From Hydrangea macrophylla (lineage: Eukaryota; Streptophyta; Magnoliopsida; Cornales; Hydrangeaceae), in contig CM066987.1 in the NCBI GenBank assembly GCA_033977485.1, positions 86,708,588 through 86,772,587 of the forward strand: a DNA stretch of 64,000 nucleotides, given 5' to 3'. This document shows positions 36,636 through 48,224 of the stretch, in pieces. The notes beneath the pieces were generated by a model that was not told where the DNA came from, made no database searches, and worked only from the letters and a program-made list of their open reading frames with translations. Each line of letters opens with the position of its first letter. Position 1 is the first letter of the stretch. Both the position numbers and the translations under genes were made by a program.

Positions 36636-37433
36636 CTATTCAACAACCATTTCTTTCAAGCCTTGCCTTGAACTACGCTCGACCTGATTCCCGCTCAGGG
36701 ATACGTAGGCAACCACATCGGTTCGGTCGCTCCACCCACAAAAAATAACCTTTTCTTTCAAAACTTTGGCCCGAACTACGTTGGACCTGATCCCCGCTCG
36801 GGGGTACGTAGGCAGACTTTCAAAAAGAAAAGAAGGATGGCTCGCTAGGTCGAAAATCCGAAAGGATGCCTAGGCAAAAATTAGAGCTAAATCCAAGGTG
36901 AGCAATAACAAAAGAGAGACAATAGCTCGCTAGGTCACCTCCTTGGTGCCTAGGCAAAAATTATGAGCATGTGAGAAAAATAAAGTCGCGGTCCTTACCA
37001 TAACCCAAAAATCACCCTCCACACTAGGGGCAAACTTCGGCCACTCGCCTCGTTTGCCTGAACCTCTTCTAAACTAGGGGCAAACGTCGGTCATCTACCT
37101 CGTTTGTCTCACAACCACATATATCCCAAACTAGGGGCAAACTTCAGCCACCTGCCTCGTTTGCCTCTAATAACCCCAGCATGCTCAAGCAAGTACCAAA
37201 AGCAACCACTAATTGAAATCTCAAGTTACAAAATATTTTTAGAAGGCTAAAATGCATAAAATAAGATTCCTGAAGTAACCAAGGTTCACCGATAAAACAA
37301 ACTTTGAAAATTACATAAACAGGAATAAATCAAAGAAATAAAAGTCTTTTAAAAAGCAATCACATGTTCAAAGACACTTGGAGGAATGAGCAGAATCAGT
37401 CAGGTCTAGTGTCTTTTATTTCTTCAAAGGTCT
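36636..37433 (+). repeat. Repeat-rich 3' region of element C
   Basis: Two copies of a motif GAACTACG...GATTCCCGCTC...TACGTAGGCA (about 36665 and 36773) are followed by two CTCGCTAGGTC...GCCTAGGCAAAAATTA units (36840-36965). Then come three copies of ACTAGGGGCAAAC with CGCCTCGTTTGCCT (about 37024, 37074 and 37131). The ACTAGGGGCAAAC core closely resembles the PPT at the 3' LTR. From 37170 to 37433 I see nothing definite. Confidence 0.75.
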
Positions 37434-38488
37434 TTAGAAGTAGGCCTTTACTCGGTCAGTCCAACCATCAATAAAAATAGCGATAGTGGCAGCCCTGATC
37501 CTGGAAGCAAAGATCCTCTCAGTAAACCCCCGGGGAACCTCCTGAACCTGCCCATACTGTCTGGCCAAACGACGAGGATGATAAAAAGAAGTCTCTCTCA
37601 GACCCATCAACCACACTCTCTGGTGACCCCTGAGGCTCGTGGTGATAGCATAGAGGCCCCAACGCCTCACGATCCAGCAAATGTCATCCTCAGATAAGGC
37701 GCTCATCATGCCCACCCAATCGGCAAAGGTATAGTGAGAATGAAGCACGGCTCGACGAAAGTAAACCGGTGGTATACGGCCCGTCCACAGCTGAAGGCGC
37801 TCGTAAAGCCAAGCCTGTAACACCAAAGGCGCCCCAGAAAGAAGAGGAGTCCCTTGGTTGAAGGCATTATCCAAACCATTCAAAGTTTCAGCTAGAACCA
37901 TGGCCATGGGATTGCTGCTAAGTTTCAGCCCGAGGCACACATGCACCAAGTCAACGGAAGTGCTCGAGAACAAGTAGTGCGAAGTCATGCACAATATCAA
38001 AGCGGCCCAAGGGAAGCATCATACACGCTCGGATCCCCAGGACTGGCGTACCGGGCAATAATAGAAGCAATGTTGAGAACCTCACCTTGAATCAGCCGAC
38101 GGGAAATAGTGACGGAGCAATTCAGATATTCAGCCAAGCCTCGCGTAGGACTGAGGGTATCAACAGAAGGGAGAATCAAGTCGGAGTCAGAATCAAAGCC
38201 AAGAATAGCACAGAACTCCTCAAACATGGGGCATATCTCCAGGCCATTGAAGTTGAAGACATGGTTCACCGGGTCCCAGTGACCAATGGCAGCACGCAAG
38301 AACTCAGTATTTAGGGTCACCTGGCAAAGAGAAAACAGCTCGGTCAAGCCGTAGCTAAAGAGGTTAATCCGCTCCACGCCATCCGTGATGTTCAGCCAAG
38401 CTGTGAGCTGAGCGGGATCATACAAAGTCATGCTTTCGGTCGCAGCCCTAGGAAAATTCAAAATTTCGGCAGCACCTCCCCGCTTCAC
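37434..38488 (-). pseudogene. Antisense gene with DUF7745-like (PMD-related) domain in element C
   Basis: On the minus strand a frame runs 38488-37997 and continues, after a one-base frame change near 38000-38010, as 38000-37434. Together they give about 350 codons. The first in-frame ATG is near 38434 (MTLYDPAQLTAW); a splice acceptor-like TTGCCTTGTAG near 38500 suggests an upstream exon that I could not place. The N-terminal half has LFSYGLTELFSLCQV, AAIGHWDPVNHVFNF and GLEICPMFEEFCAILGF, the pattern of the plant DUF7745/PMD-like group. The C-terminal half has LLSGAPLVLQAWLYERL, as in PMD proteins. It ends VKAYF at 37434. Function unknown. It sits head-to-tail downstream of the antisense PMD gene 38769-40931, both opposite to gag-pol. 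Confidence 0.7.
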
Positions 38489-38768
38489 GGACTATCCCAC
38501 CTACAAGGCAAAAGCACTCACTGTCACAAAACTGCCCATCGCAGTAACATCCAACAACCACAGTGCACATATATCAATTAAAACAAGCACACAACTGCGC
38601 CCCTAAACCGGAAGTTATCCGGCCTAAGAGGCTAAACATCATAATACTCTGTCAAAGGTCACAAATTGTTCTACACATCATCCTACACTGTCCGAATAGT
38701 CATGTCACTGGTACAACCCAATCGCAAACATAAAAAAAAGAGAGAATAAAATTCCCGCTTGCGAGGTC

Positions 38769-40931
38769 TCAGTCCTCCTCTTCTTCGTCCTCTGTTGGAC
38801 CGCCCGGAGTGTATGTCGGCGACGGCCTCCTCCTACCACCTCTGCATCTTGGGCCAGTCCTCGATGAGCCAGCTCCACCTCCACGGTACTGCACACACAA
38901 ATAAAACAGAGGCAATCAGTAGGGAAACCACAAAAAATACAAAAATAGAGTCAAGTCAGAGACTTACCAAAGACGCCATCTGGTTGGCGGCAAATTGCCG
39001 CATACCGTCCATCTGTCAAGGGTAAAATCTAGGGTTAGAACCTCATAACCTTAAGAAAAGCACAGAATTAGAGACATACCCGATGGTCTCGTGTAAGGAC
39101 CAAGGACTGTAGGCTAGCCGCCAAGGCGTGACCCTCCTCGGCGTAACTCCAAGGAACATTGATGACGCCCGCTGGCTGAGTAGGGTACCCACATGTGACT
39201 CGCGGCACCTCCATCACTTGGGGACTGCCATCAGCACCTAGGACGTTGATGGTCCAATCCCAAGGAGGGATAGGGTCAGGAGCCTGAGGAGCCTGTCTCC
39301 TGTACATCTCGCGAAGCTGTGGGCACAGAATAAGTTAGGAAAAGGTGAATAAAAGACATAGGCAAAAATATAAGAGGAAACTCACCTCCAAGAATGGGAA
39401 GTTAGGCATCAAGAAGTGGCCACGGTAAGCTTCATAGCCGGTCTCAGAGAGAAAATGATCCCAAACATCAGTGCCAGCTAAGGCCGCCAGCAGAGCATCA
39501 CCAGAGAGGTCACTGGCATCCATCACCGGGGGATCATGAGGAACGCGATACCTGGAACCACCAACCACCTGCCGAGATACCCGCTCACCAAGGAACCACT
39601 GCTTGCACTCGGTACTCTCCATCAGAAGGCGGCAAGAGGTAAGGGATTTGACCGCTTGTATCTCCTCTGGGGCGGCATAGGCGACGCCCTCCCAAGGCAT
39701 CCAATCAACACTAGAGGCCGTCAGCTCAGTCAAGAAGTCTCTAAGCAAAACAATCCAATGGGCCCCGCTCTTCACCCCAACAACATCCCTCCTCCATCTC
39801 AAGCCTCGTGGGAACAGAGGCACAGGAGCCATGCCATCCTCGTCTTCGCCTGACTCGTCTGCTGGGGAAGGAGCCAACATCTTCAGGTATTCAAAGCTCC
39901 AAAGCTGTACAGACAAAGGAGAAAATCAGAACGAGTATATAAATCAAAAAGATGGAAAATAAAAAAGATACAAGGCATACCTCCCAAGCTCGCCAAAATC
40001 CTCCGGTCGATTTAACATCGCCCCGAGAGACCTCGCCCATATGCTTGTAAGGATGGGCCAGGGCAGCACCGCCCCAACTGTAGGAGGGGATCTCATCAAT
40101 GGTCGCTAGGCAAGAAAGGAGCCTCAAGCTCACCCGGTCATTCCGGGTCGCAAAGATTGAGCAACCCAGGACATATAAAAGATACACTCTCAGGAGCTGG
40201 GAATTGTTCAAATTATGATTCCCTCTGCCATAAGCCCGGTAAAGCCAGCCGCAAGGAAACCAATGCCTCTCCAGGTTCGGGGGAACAGCCCCAATCAGCA
40301 TCTCTACAGCCTCCGGATCAATCTCATAGAAGTAATCCAGAATCAGGCGCTTCCCGCCAACTCTCAAGCTCGTGATCATGGAGAAATCAAAGGGCGTCAT
40401 AGTCATCTCACCAAACGGTAGGTGAAAAGTGTTGGTGCTGTCCCACCACCTCTCGGCTAGTGCATAGAAGTGAGCCAAATCATTGCTTCCTTTTCAAAAC
40501 CAAACGGACGAAGCCTCCGAACCCGGCATCGTCAACCATCCTCTTGACGGTAGGCGAGAGTTGAGTATACCATAAGAAAGCATGGACGAGGCTACCATGG
40601 CCCTTCAATGCCACTTCCGGCACCTGCACACAACAAAAACGACAAAGAGATGCACAAAATCACTATTCACAACCCGAGAGCCGAACTCACGAGATCAACA
40701 TTTAAGCACAAATCGGACTTCTAACGATCTCTAGGTGCACACTACGACCCACAAAGCTAGCATAATACATGAAAGCGGTCCTAAAATGTCGAAAGTTTCA
40801 CGTACCAAGCTCGCTAGAGCCGCGGCCGAAAGATGGTGTTGGGGGTCCCGTAAAATCAAGTCCGGGGTTTGCACCTCGGCCTTCATCCGTCCCTTGGCCT
40901 TCTTAGACTGTCTCCTTGAGCTCGAAGCCAT
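38769..40931 (-). pseudogene. Antisense six-exon plant mobile domain (PMD) gene in element C
   Basis: Minus-strand exons: 40931-40806, 40623-39981, 39904-39386, 39316-39080, 39012-38968, 38888-38769. All five introns are GT-AG with pyrimidine-rich acceptors, and every junction falls between codons. Exon lengths are multiples of three except exon 2 (643 nt), which has one extra base near 40480-40495, the only lesion I find; the product would be about 560 residues. Exon 1 starts MASSSRRQSKKAKGR, basic. Exon 2 carries PMD motifs: LVHAFLWYTQLSPTVKRMV, ALAERWWDSTNTFHLPFGE, MTPFDFSMITSLRVGG, RAYGRGNHNLNNSQLLRVY. Exon 3 is acidic at its start (DESGEDEDG), and exon 6 ends in an Arg/Gly-rich and acidic tail. 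Chloroplast or signal peptides are not evident. PMD proteins are nuclear silencing/genome-stability factors in Arabidopsis; the role here is unknown. Confidence 0.8.
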
Positions 40932-41360
40932 GGATCTACAAGAAAAATGGAAGTCACCGTTAAACTTTCTTCTTGAAAATTTGGGCTAACCAAAACACCA
41001 ATCAAAAATCCAACTACGGGGAAAGATCACTCACCTGACTGCGCACAAGCTGCGTTTTGATGAATTTTGGCTCCAAAAACACCCCAAAATGGCCAAGAAT
41101 GAGCTTTAAAAGCTCAAAAACCCGAGATATACAAAGTTGAGGTCCAGCCACCCAGTGCCGCCGCGGCACTGGCCAACTGCCGCCACGTTTCGCTCCGTTT
41201 TGCTCCGTTTTGCCCCGTTCTGGCCCGTTTTGGCCTTTTTCAGCCCGTTTTCGACCCCGATCAGCCCCGGTGGCCCATTCCAGTCGAGATTCATGAGGTT
41301 TTACCCCAAGCAGACTAAAAGTTGCCAGAACTACCTCCAGCACGCAGAAACTGAAAAAAA
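40932..41360. other. Element C 3' region, no gene
   Basis: This lies upstream of the antisense PMD gene and may hold its promoter, though no TATA box is obvious on the minus strand. Around 41153-41185 it contains AGTGCCGCCGCGGCACT, a GC-rich palindrome also found in the 3' LTR at 43448-43486. Confidence 0.5.
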
Positions 41361-41947
41361 CAGCTCCCGGAGGCCCTGACCGGCTCTCTCGGATTGAGCG
41401 CCAAAAGATTTGATCAACCGTGAGAGGTTCAGAGATGGATCCTGGTTCCCGGTCAAGAAAAGAGATTCCCCGAGAACCCTGCATTATCCCCCGAGGACCA
41501 AAGCAGACAGATACCAGCTCCCAGAGGCCCTGACCGGCTCTCTTGGATTGAGCATTGAAAGATTTGATCAAACCGTGAGAGGTTCAGAGATGGATCCTGG
41601 TTCCCGATCAAGAAAAGAGATTCCCCGAGAACCATGCATTATCCCCCGAGGACAAAAGGAGACAGATACCAGCTCCCGGAGGCCCTGACCGGCTCTCTTG
41701 GATTGAGCATTGAAAGATTTGATCAAACCGTGAGAGGTTCATAGATGGATCCTGGTTCCCGATCAAGAAAAGAGATTCCCCGAGAACCCTGCATTATCCC
41801 CCGAGGACAAAAGCAGACAGATACCAGCTCCCGGAGGCCCTGACCGGCTCTCTTGGATTGAGCATTGAAAGATTTGATCAAACCGTGAGAGGTTCAGAGA
41901 TGGATCCTGGTTCCCGATCAAGAAAATAAAGATTCTCCCACCAGCCG
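41361..41947 (+). repeat. 155-bp tandem repeat array in element C
   Basis: CAGCTCCCGGAGGCCCTGAC or a near copy begins at 41361, 41515, 41670 and 41825, a period of 154-155 bp. Each unit continues with GATTGAGC, GATTTGATCAA, GAGGTTCAGAGATGGATCC and GAAAAGAGATTCCCCGAGAA. The fourth unit is partial. Long 3' regions of Tat/Ogre elements are known to hold such arrays. Confidence 0.9.
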
Positions 41948-42577
41948 GAACCGATTCCCGAAAGTCGGCCGTCAGGAACAATCAGAACATCGCCCACATC
42001 TAGATCTCCTGATTATTAAGAATTTTCTCACAGCTTTATCACAAGATCCCTCGGTCACCTTTGGCTATCGTCTTCTAAATAAAGCGCAGCTGATCTATCT
42101 CACTCGTTCCAGAAGTTTGCCCCCAGACCCGGAGTCTTCTAAAACTTCGATGTCCTTATCCGAGTCATCCTTCACGTCACAGTCGCGAGCGCTAGCACGA
42201 CACCAGCCCACTCGGAGTGGCGCACCCCACAGCACTTGCTCATACTAGCGTCATAACACTAGACATGATAGGACTCATGACATAATTCATATTACATCCA
42301 TGCATTGCATATCACTCTTATAGCATGGCATCCGCATATCTTGTTGAGCATGTTTGATTCATTTCTTTGTGTCCTGAACTACGTCCTGGTCTGATTCCCC
42401 TTGGGATACGTAGGCAGCTCACGCAGAGCACGACCAACACTGAACTCAGCATCCTTCTTTTTTCTTCATTGCATCTTTTGCAACGTTTTATCCTAAATCT
42501 ATAGCCTCCAAAAAGTCTTGTCTCTTCAAAGCTTTGGCACTCGCTTGCGACATGCGTTGCCTCGCAAGTTCATGCCA
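41948..42577 (+). other. Element C 3' region before PPT
   Basis: No coding region. One further copy of the GAACTACGT...GATTCCC...GATACGTAGGCA motif lies at about 42377-42417. Confidence 0.55.
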
Positions 42578-42590
42578 AAGAGGGGCAAAC
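42578..42590 (+). promoter_or_regulatory. Polypurine tract of element C
   Basis: AAGAGGGGCAAAC directly precedes the 3' LTR. It shares AGGGGCAAAC with three internal copies at 37024-37145. Confidence 0.8.
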
Positions 42591-45500
42591 TATAGACACC
42601 CCATTTTGTCGGCTATCAAATTTAGGAGACCCATAGCTTGGTGGTTCACAATGATCGTAAAAGACTCAAAAGGACTCTCGGAAGACAGCTCCATCCCTCA
42701 GAATGCTCAGAATGACCAAAATGCCCCTAAAAGCCCGAAAACTCCCAGATTTGGTCCCAAAGTTCTGAAAACATGATATGTCGTAAGAAAAGCGATAAAA
42801 TGAGTTTTAAAGAGAAATCGACTAAAATCGTCAGCTCCCAGAGACCCCCGGAAGTCCCGGAAGCTCCCGAAAAGTCCCCGTTGACCGGTTTGACCAAGGT
42901 TTGACTAGGTTTGACCAAGTTTGACCAAGTTTGACCGAAATCGTCCAAATTCACCAAAATCATGAAGAAAGTGTTAAAATAAGTTCCAAAAGAAAATCGA
43001 GCGAAAACATCAGCTCCCGGGAACTCCCGGATGTCTCCAGAACTTCCCGGGAATCCCAAGTTTGACCAGTTTGATCAGAATTTGACTTTGGAACCAGGGA
43101 ACCAAAATAATTTTCAAACATTTTTCATGGATACTAGAGGTCAATAGCTTTCCAACGGTATATCGCACATAATTTCTGGATTTAAAATGAATTTATTATG
43201 AATTTTCAAAGGCGAAAAAGGCGATCAAATCGGATTTTATCGCGAATACCGCAAAACTTTTCAAAGTGACCTATCCCCGAACTATTTTTTATGTAAAATA
43301 GACTCCATTACCTTTCCAATGGTATATCACAACCTCAATTTAGAGTTCGTATGCATTTTCTATGAATTTCGGACGAAATAGGGCCTTTTCGCGAATACCG
43401 GAACTTCAGGAGGCCTAAATAGCATTATCTGGACGGAGGGAGGAGCACTGCCGCCGCGGCACTGGCCTAGTGCCGCCGCGGCACTCCCCCCCAGAACAGT
43501 GTATTTTTGTAATAATTTTTGTGGCCCCATTTTGATTAATTAAAAGCCAAAACGACATAGTTTTATGATTTCAGATGTTTGGAGCCAATGAGAATACTTT
43601 CTAAATCCCAAAACCACCCCAAGTTGGCCTATATAAGCACCCCATAACTCTTCATTTTGGGGGAGTCAAATGTAAGCTTTGAAAAAGTTTGGGAGAAAAG
43701 TTGTAGAGATAAGGTTAGAATAGAGAGAAAGAAGCTTCCTTCTTTGATTTTCCAAAACAAAAGTGAGTTCTAAACTTTGTTTTTACTTCATTACTCCCAT
43801 TTATTTCAACATTCAATACTCCCAACCACCATTTTAGTGAGCATTCAAGAGAGTGGAAGCTTCTTCCATGTCTAGTGTCATTACATATGAGTGAAACACC
43901 CATCTACAAGTCTCATGCTTCATGAATATCATCTATTGATTATCATCTACTTGCTTGTTTATTTATTGTTCATCTCTTCTTATCCCATTTCTTTTTATTT
44001 TCTTTATTTACTTACTAGTTCATCATCATCTAAATGAAGACATGAAGTTTGGGGTGAGTGAATCCTTATGGATAGTAGCTCTTGACCTCAAAAACATGTT
44101 TGATAGATGATGATCATAACCTCAATACTTCCAAGGTATTATTGGAATGTATTGAAGTTATGTTCAAAAATAAAATAAATCTCTCCAACAATCTTGGAGG
44201 TTCTTAATGATGAGTTTGATGTGGGTATTCTAAGTGGCTATGATCCTTATTGAGTGTTAAAAATATGTCTTCAAAACATCTATTTCAAAACCCCTCTCAA
44301 TCCCTCTCATTTGGTTTCAAGAAACAAAACTTTGTTTTCTCCAAAATCTTCAAAATAACGAGTCAAAACAGTGAGTGAGTTGAGTTCAAAGATTTCTCTA
44401 GAACTCAATACTCAACATATGGATGCAAGGCCACTTGGAAAGTCTTCCTAACTCATTGAAAAACACCCATGATTTTTGGTTTGACTTGGAAGTACTTGGA
44501 AATGGTCCATTTGGACCCAAACATTCTGCCTCTGCTGTCACAGCAGCTAGGTCCAATTCCAACCTCTTTTTCAGAAAACGTTTCCAAAAAGGGTAGTCCT
44601 AACTTATTTGTCCCTTAAAATTCAATGTCTTAGGAAACTTTCTGTATAAAATAGGCCTCTAGATCTTTATTTTTTATTTTCTAAGATTTTTCAACATTTC
44701 AGTCGACGGTACGGACTCTGTTTCTAAGTGACCTTCATTGTTTATATGATTTCTCTCAATCTGTGATAGCTATTCAAGATTGGCCTTTTGGGTTGTGTTC
44801 TAGACACAATAAGGAACATCTCCATAAAAAATCATGCATTGAAAACATTCCTAACCCCTCTTTTCAAATTCCAAAAGATCATGCTACTGTTCTGTCCACT
44901 ATTCACAGCAAGTACATTCCAACTTTCATTCTTTGATTTGATGCTCATATACATTCCAAATTAGTTCATATCTTAGGAAGTAGTTCATACTACATTTGTA
45001 CACATCCCATATTAATTTCATCCATCCATTCATACACATTTTAGACTTCTAAGTCATTCTAGGAATCCATGAACACAAAGCACACTACAACCTTGGCACA
45101 TTCTAGATACATACATTGCATCCATGCAAAGATTTGGGGTTTTTGTAACTCCTAATCTAAGAAGATTATAAGGAATGATCATGATCACATGTTCATGTTT
45201 CCCCTCGGCCTAATCATCCTTTCTCATCCGTCCCAGGGATTGAGAGGTCTTCTTTTCTCAAATATTAACATGCATCATACTAGCTTGCTAAGCATATTTT
45301 GATTTTCTTTGTTTATTTGTTTCAAGAACAATTCATGTCCCCTTTAGATTAAGGAAACTAATTACTTGATACATGATTAGACGATTTTTCCTAGGTTTAT
45401 TTGTGTGATCTTTCACTTTACATTGCATGATATTTGACTTAGATCTTATGAATGATATTTTATCTTTTGATCTTCCATTTCAGATCTTCTTATGTGATGT

Positions 45501-45843
45501 AATATATACTATCATAGTATTATTTGTCGAACCATACATAGTATAAGATGATTATTTGGATGCTAATTGAGGCCCGTCGTAAGACGGGGCGAGTTGAGGG
45601 TGTTTTAGTCGTGACAAAGGCTCCTTCCTCTCTCGTACCAAAATCCCGAACCAAGTTCTTTGGTGATGAAGGGCCGGTGCCCTTATCCGCTTGGGTGAGT
45701 CAAAATTAGGTTTCTTGGTTCCTTAAAGACTAAGTGGCGACTCTGTATCTGTTTTCAACAGACCTTTCATTTTCTTTCCTTGATTTAAATCAATTTCAAA
45801 GCAATCTCAAACGAGAGAAGTGGTCCGATTCCGCGTGTCCACA
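42591..45843 (+). repeat. 3' LTR of element C
   Basis: It is co-linear with 25532-28785. It opens TATAGACACC, so the terminal TG is TA here, and closes TGTCCACA. Compared with the 5' LTR it has about 24 extra bp at 43455-43480, a shorter GTTTGACC run near 42890 and a 13-bp deletion near 44521. A TATA box is at 43630-43637. Confidence 0.95.
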
Positions 45844-45848
45844 CCTGG
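45844..45848. repeat. Target site duplication of element C, right
   Basis: CCTGG after the LTR end, matching 25527-25531. Confidence 0.95.
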
Positions 45849-48215
45849 TCCCAGTTTGGAAACAACATGGTTATACACATCTGTGTTTTGGGGCAATTAG
45901 ACTTGCTCTAAATTTCCATGGGAAAAAGGGACTCCCAGTTGTCTCCCGAATTGCTTTACTTGATACAAGATTGCTCAAATATGAACATGCTTGTATTGCA
46001 ACTGTCCAGACAACATTAAATTCTGGAACTGTGATCTTGACGTTCTTCCCAAATTTCAATATGCCATTACAAGATCCTTATCTTCTTTCAGCTTTGAAGG
46101 TACAAATCCAGATTGGTGGTGCTTCTTCTGTCCATGACACTTATGCTGCCACTTTACACTACCAGATGGCATACAGACGGCAAAATCATGCTTTTGACAT
46201 AAGCCAACCTTCAACCTGCGATGAGGCCCTCTTTGTCAGCATTGATTCTACCACACAAGGTTCATGTGTTCATATTCCCAGGCAGATTTCTCATGATGAG
46301 CTCATTAAGTTGTTACCAACCTCTTGGGTAACTTCTTATGAACAGCACAAGCGTCCATCTAACCCAGTACAACTTACAGAACCAGCTTTTACCACACAAC
46401 AAGATGGTACTGTTGAGATTTCATTCGTCAAACCAGAGGCAAGTGACCTATATATCTTTCCTACACCAGTCAAGATGATACAACCCGCTGATATATCAAA
46501 TTTTGGGACAGGAAAGATTCCAATTCATTCATTTGATGCATCGGGCCAGCCAATTTTCCACTTCCAAGATCCACTCACGGGACATAAGTTTTTTGACTAT
46601 TATGATTGTGATGACTGTTATTTTGAAGAATTTTATGCTGATGATACTCTCTGCAAACCAAAGAAAAAATCCTCCCAACAAAATCTTCAGGCAAGATATG
46701 ATTCTGGTGATACCAGTGTTGGATTACTTGGAGAGCCTTCTGGGAAATTTGATTTCTATGTGCTCTACTCTGACAAGCCAATCCAACCAAAAATCAAAAC
46801 CCTTTCCCCATGCAAACCTCCTCTTCCTTTCAGCCTAACCCCAGCTTCTCCCTCTCCAATCTCTTGTTATATGTTCGCCTCCTCATCTACCACCTTTGAA
46901 GAAGATTTTCCTCCTCTCCAATTCACCACTCCAGAAGACCAAATCAGGCATGAGCACAAAATTGTTCCTCCTACTGTCATTAATCCAGATGGAACAAAGA
47001 AACCAATCTCAGCTGCTAGAGCAACCCTCAATTGGCAATCAGCCAATGCTTGCCTCCAACAAATTGTCCAGACCCAAGCCACTCTGGACCAAACGATGAC
47101 TTCCCTTGAATGCTTGATCAGTGATCTTCAACACAGGATAAAAGGTCTACATCATGAGCTTTTACACCTGGCACAGTCAACTAGTATTTACTCTTTGACT
47201 TTTGCACAAAATGAAGCAGAAATGAAACATCTGAAAATTCAGCTACACTCTTTGCAGGCCCAAAACCAGTCTTATTCGTTGTATAAAGATCACTATCCCT
47301 ACTCCTTTGATCCACAACTTTCTATACCTCGATATCCATATTCTCCTCCCATATTACACCAACCACAACCCTTACCCTTTTCCCCTTCATCTACTGGAGG
47401 AATGTTTAACAAAGCTGTAATCCTTCCCAAAGACCCTAAGCTAGCCAGACAAAAAAGAAAACCACCAGCACCAATCCCACAAGCAGTCCCTCCAGACCAA
47501 CACCCTGCTTCCACTTCACCATTAGATCCGTCCACCACCATGATTATTGAAGATCATTTCACCCCTGTTCACTCCAATCCACTCTCCACTTTACTCCATA
47601 CCATGGCCACAAAAACACCTTCCAATTCTACCAATAAGTGTCCTAGCCCTCTCACTGATGAAGACACCTGGTCTTTATCAGCCAACGAACAAGACATGCT
47701 TCATCATTATATCTCTGATCTTCAAAAAGAAATCCAAATAGAGGTCAACATGGTAAAACCTGGATCCCTAAGAGTTGAAGAGGTCATTGATGAGGACCCT
47801 CCAATTGGCCCTGAGCCATCCATTTCCACTCCACAGCAACCAACCGATTCTCCTTTTTCCAGTACCCCAAATCAAGGATTTTCATTTGATAATATTCCTC
47901 CTTCCAATTGGCTTGACAAATTATATGAGCTTCATGCATGGTGCACTGCTGAACTTTTGCAGACGGGTTCTACTACCCGCACAGTGATCGTCAAATGTTT
48001 ATCCAGATTCCATGGCCGTCTGCGCCAATAGTACATTAGTCTTGGCGAATATAGATAAAGATTTTCCTCCTCTCCAATTCACCACTCTAAAAGACCAAAT
48101 CAGGCATGAGCACAAAATTGTTCCTCCTACTGTCATTAATCCAGATGGAACAAAGAAACCAATCTCTGCTGCTGAAGCAACCCTCAATTGGCAATCAGCC
48201 AATGCTCTTGCATAA
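45849..48215 (+). pseudogene. Viral movement protein, coiled coil and capsid start (continuation of copy 2)
   Basis: This resumes exactly where 25531 stopped. A long open stretch to TAG 48029 includes the movement-protein core (GAIRLALNFHG, FFPNFNMPLQDP, SWVTSYEQHKR), a Cys/Asp-rich stretch (DYYDCDDCYFEEFYADD), the coiled coil (SDLQHRIKGLHHELLHLA), the Pro-rich spacer and the capsid start. It is the longest uninterrupted viral frame in the window. At 48060 it jumps back to spacer sequence (the 1156-bp join), and at about 48213 to leader sequence. No capsid, protease or RT follows within this unit. Confidence 0.85.
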
Positions 48216-48224
48216 AATCGCTGC

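Larger units (their letters stand above)
25532..45843 (+). mobile_element. Tat/Ogre-like LTR retrotransposon C (20.3 kb) with antisense genes
   Basis: The element has LTRs of 3254 and 3253 bp, a tRNA-Arg-like PBS, a 1.3-kb leader, one long gag-pol frame, a 6-kb 3' region with two antisense genes and tandem repeats, and a PPT. A 5-bp duplication flanks it. The double RNase H and large size point to the Tat lineage (Ogre-like). The LTRs are nearly identical by eye, apart from scattered substitutions and a few indels, so insertion is recent compared with its host repeats. Several nonsense codons and frameshifts make it defective. Confidence 0.95.

Noticed and set aside
36660..37170. CRISPR-like array
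   Set aside because: Repeat units are of mixed length, imperfect, few, and lie in a plant retrotransposon 3' region; nothing CRISPR-related is near.
41106..41571. Minus-strand frame of 185 codons over the 155-bp array
   Set aside because: It follows the repeat units and has no domain; repeats with a period near a multiple of three can stay open by chance.
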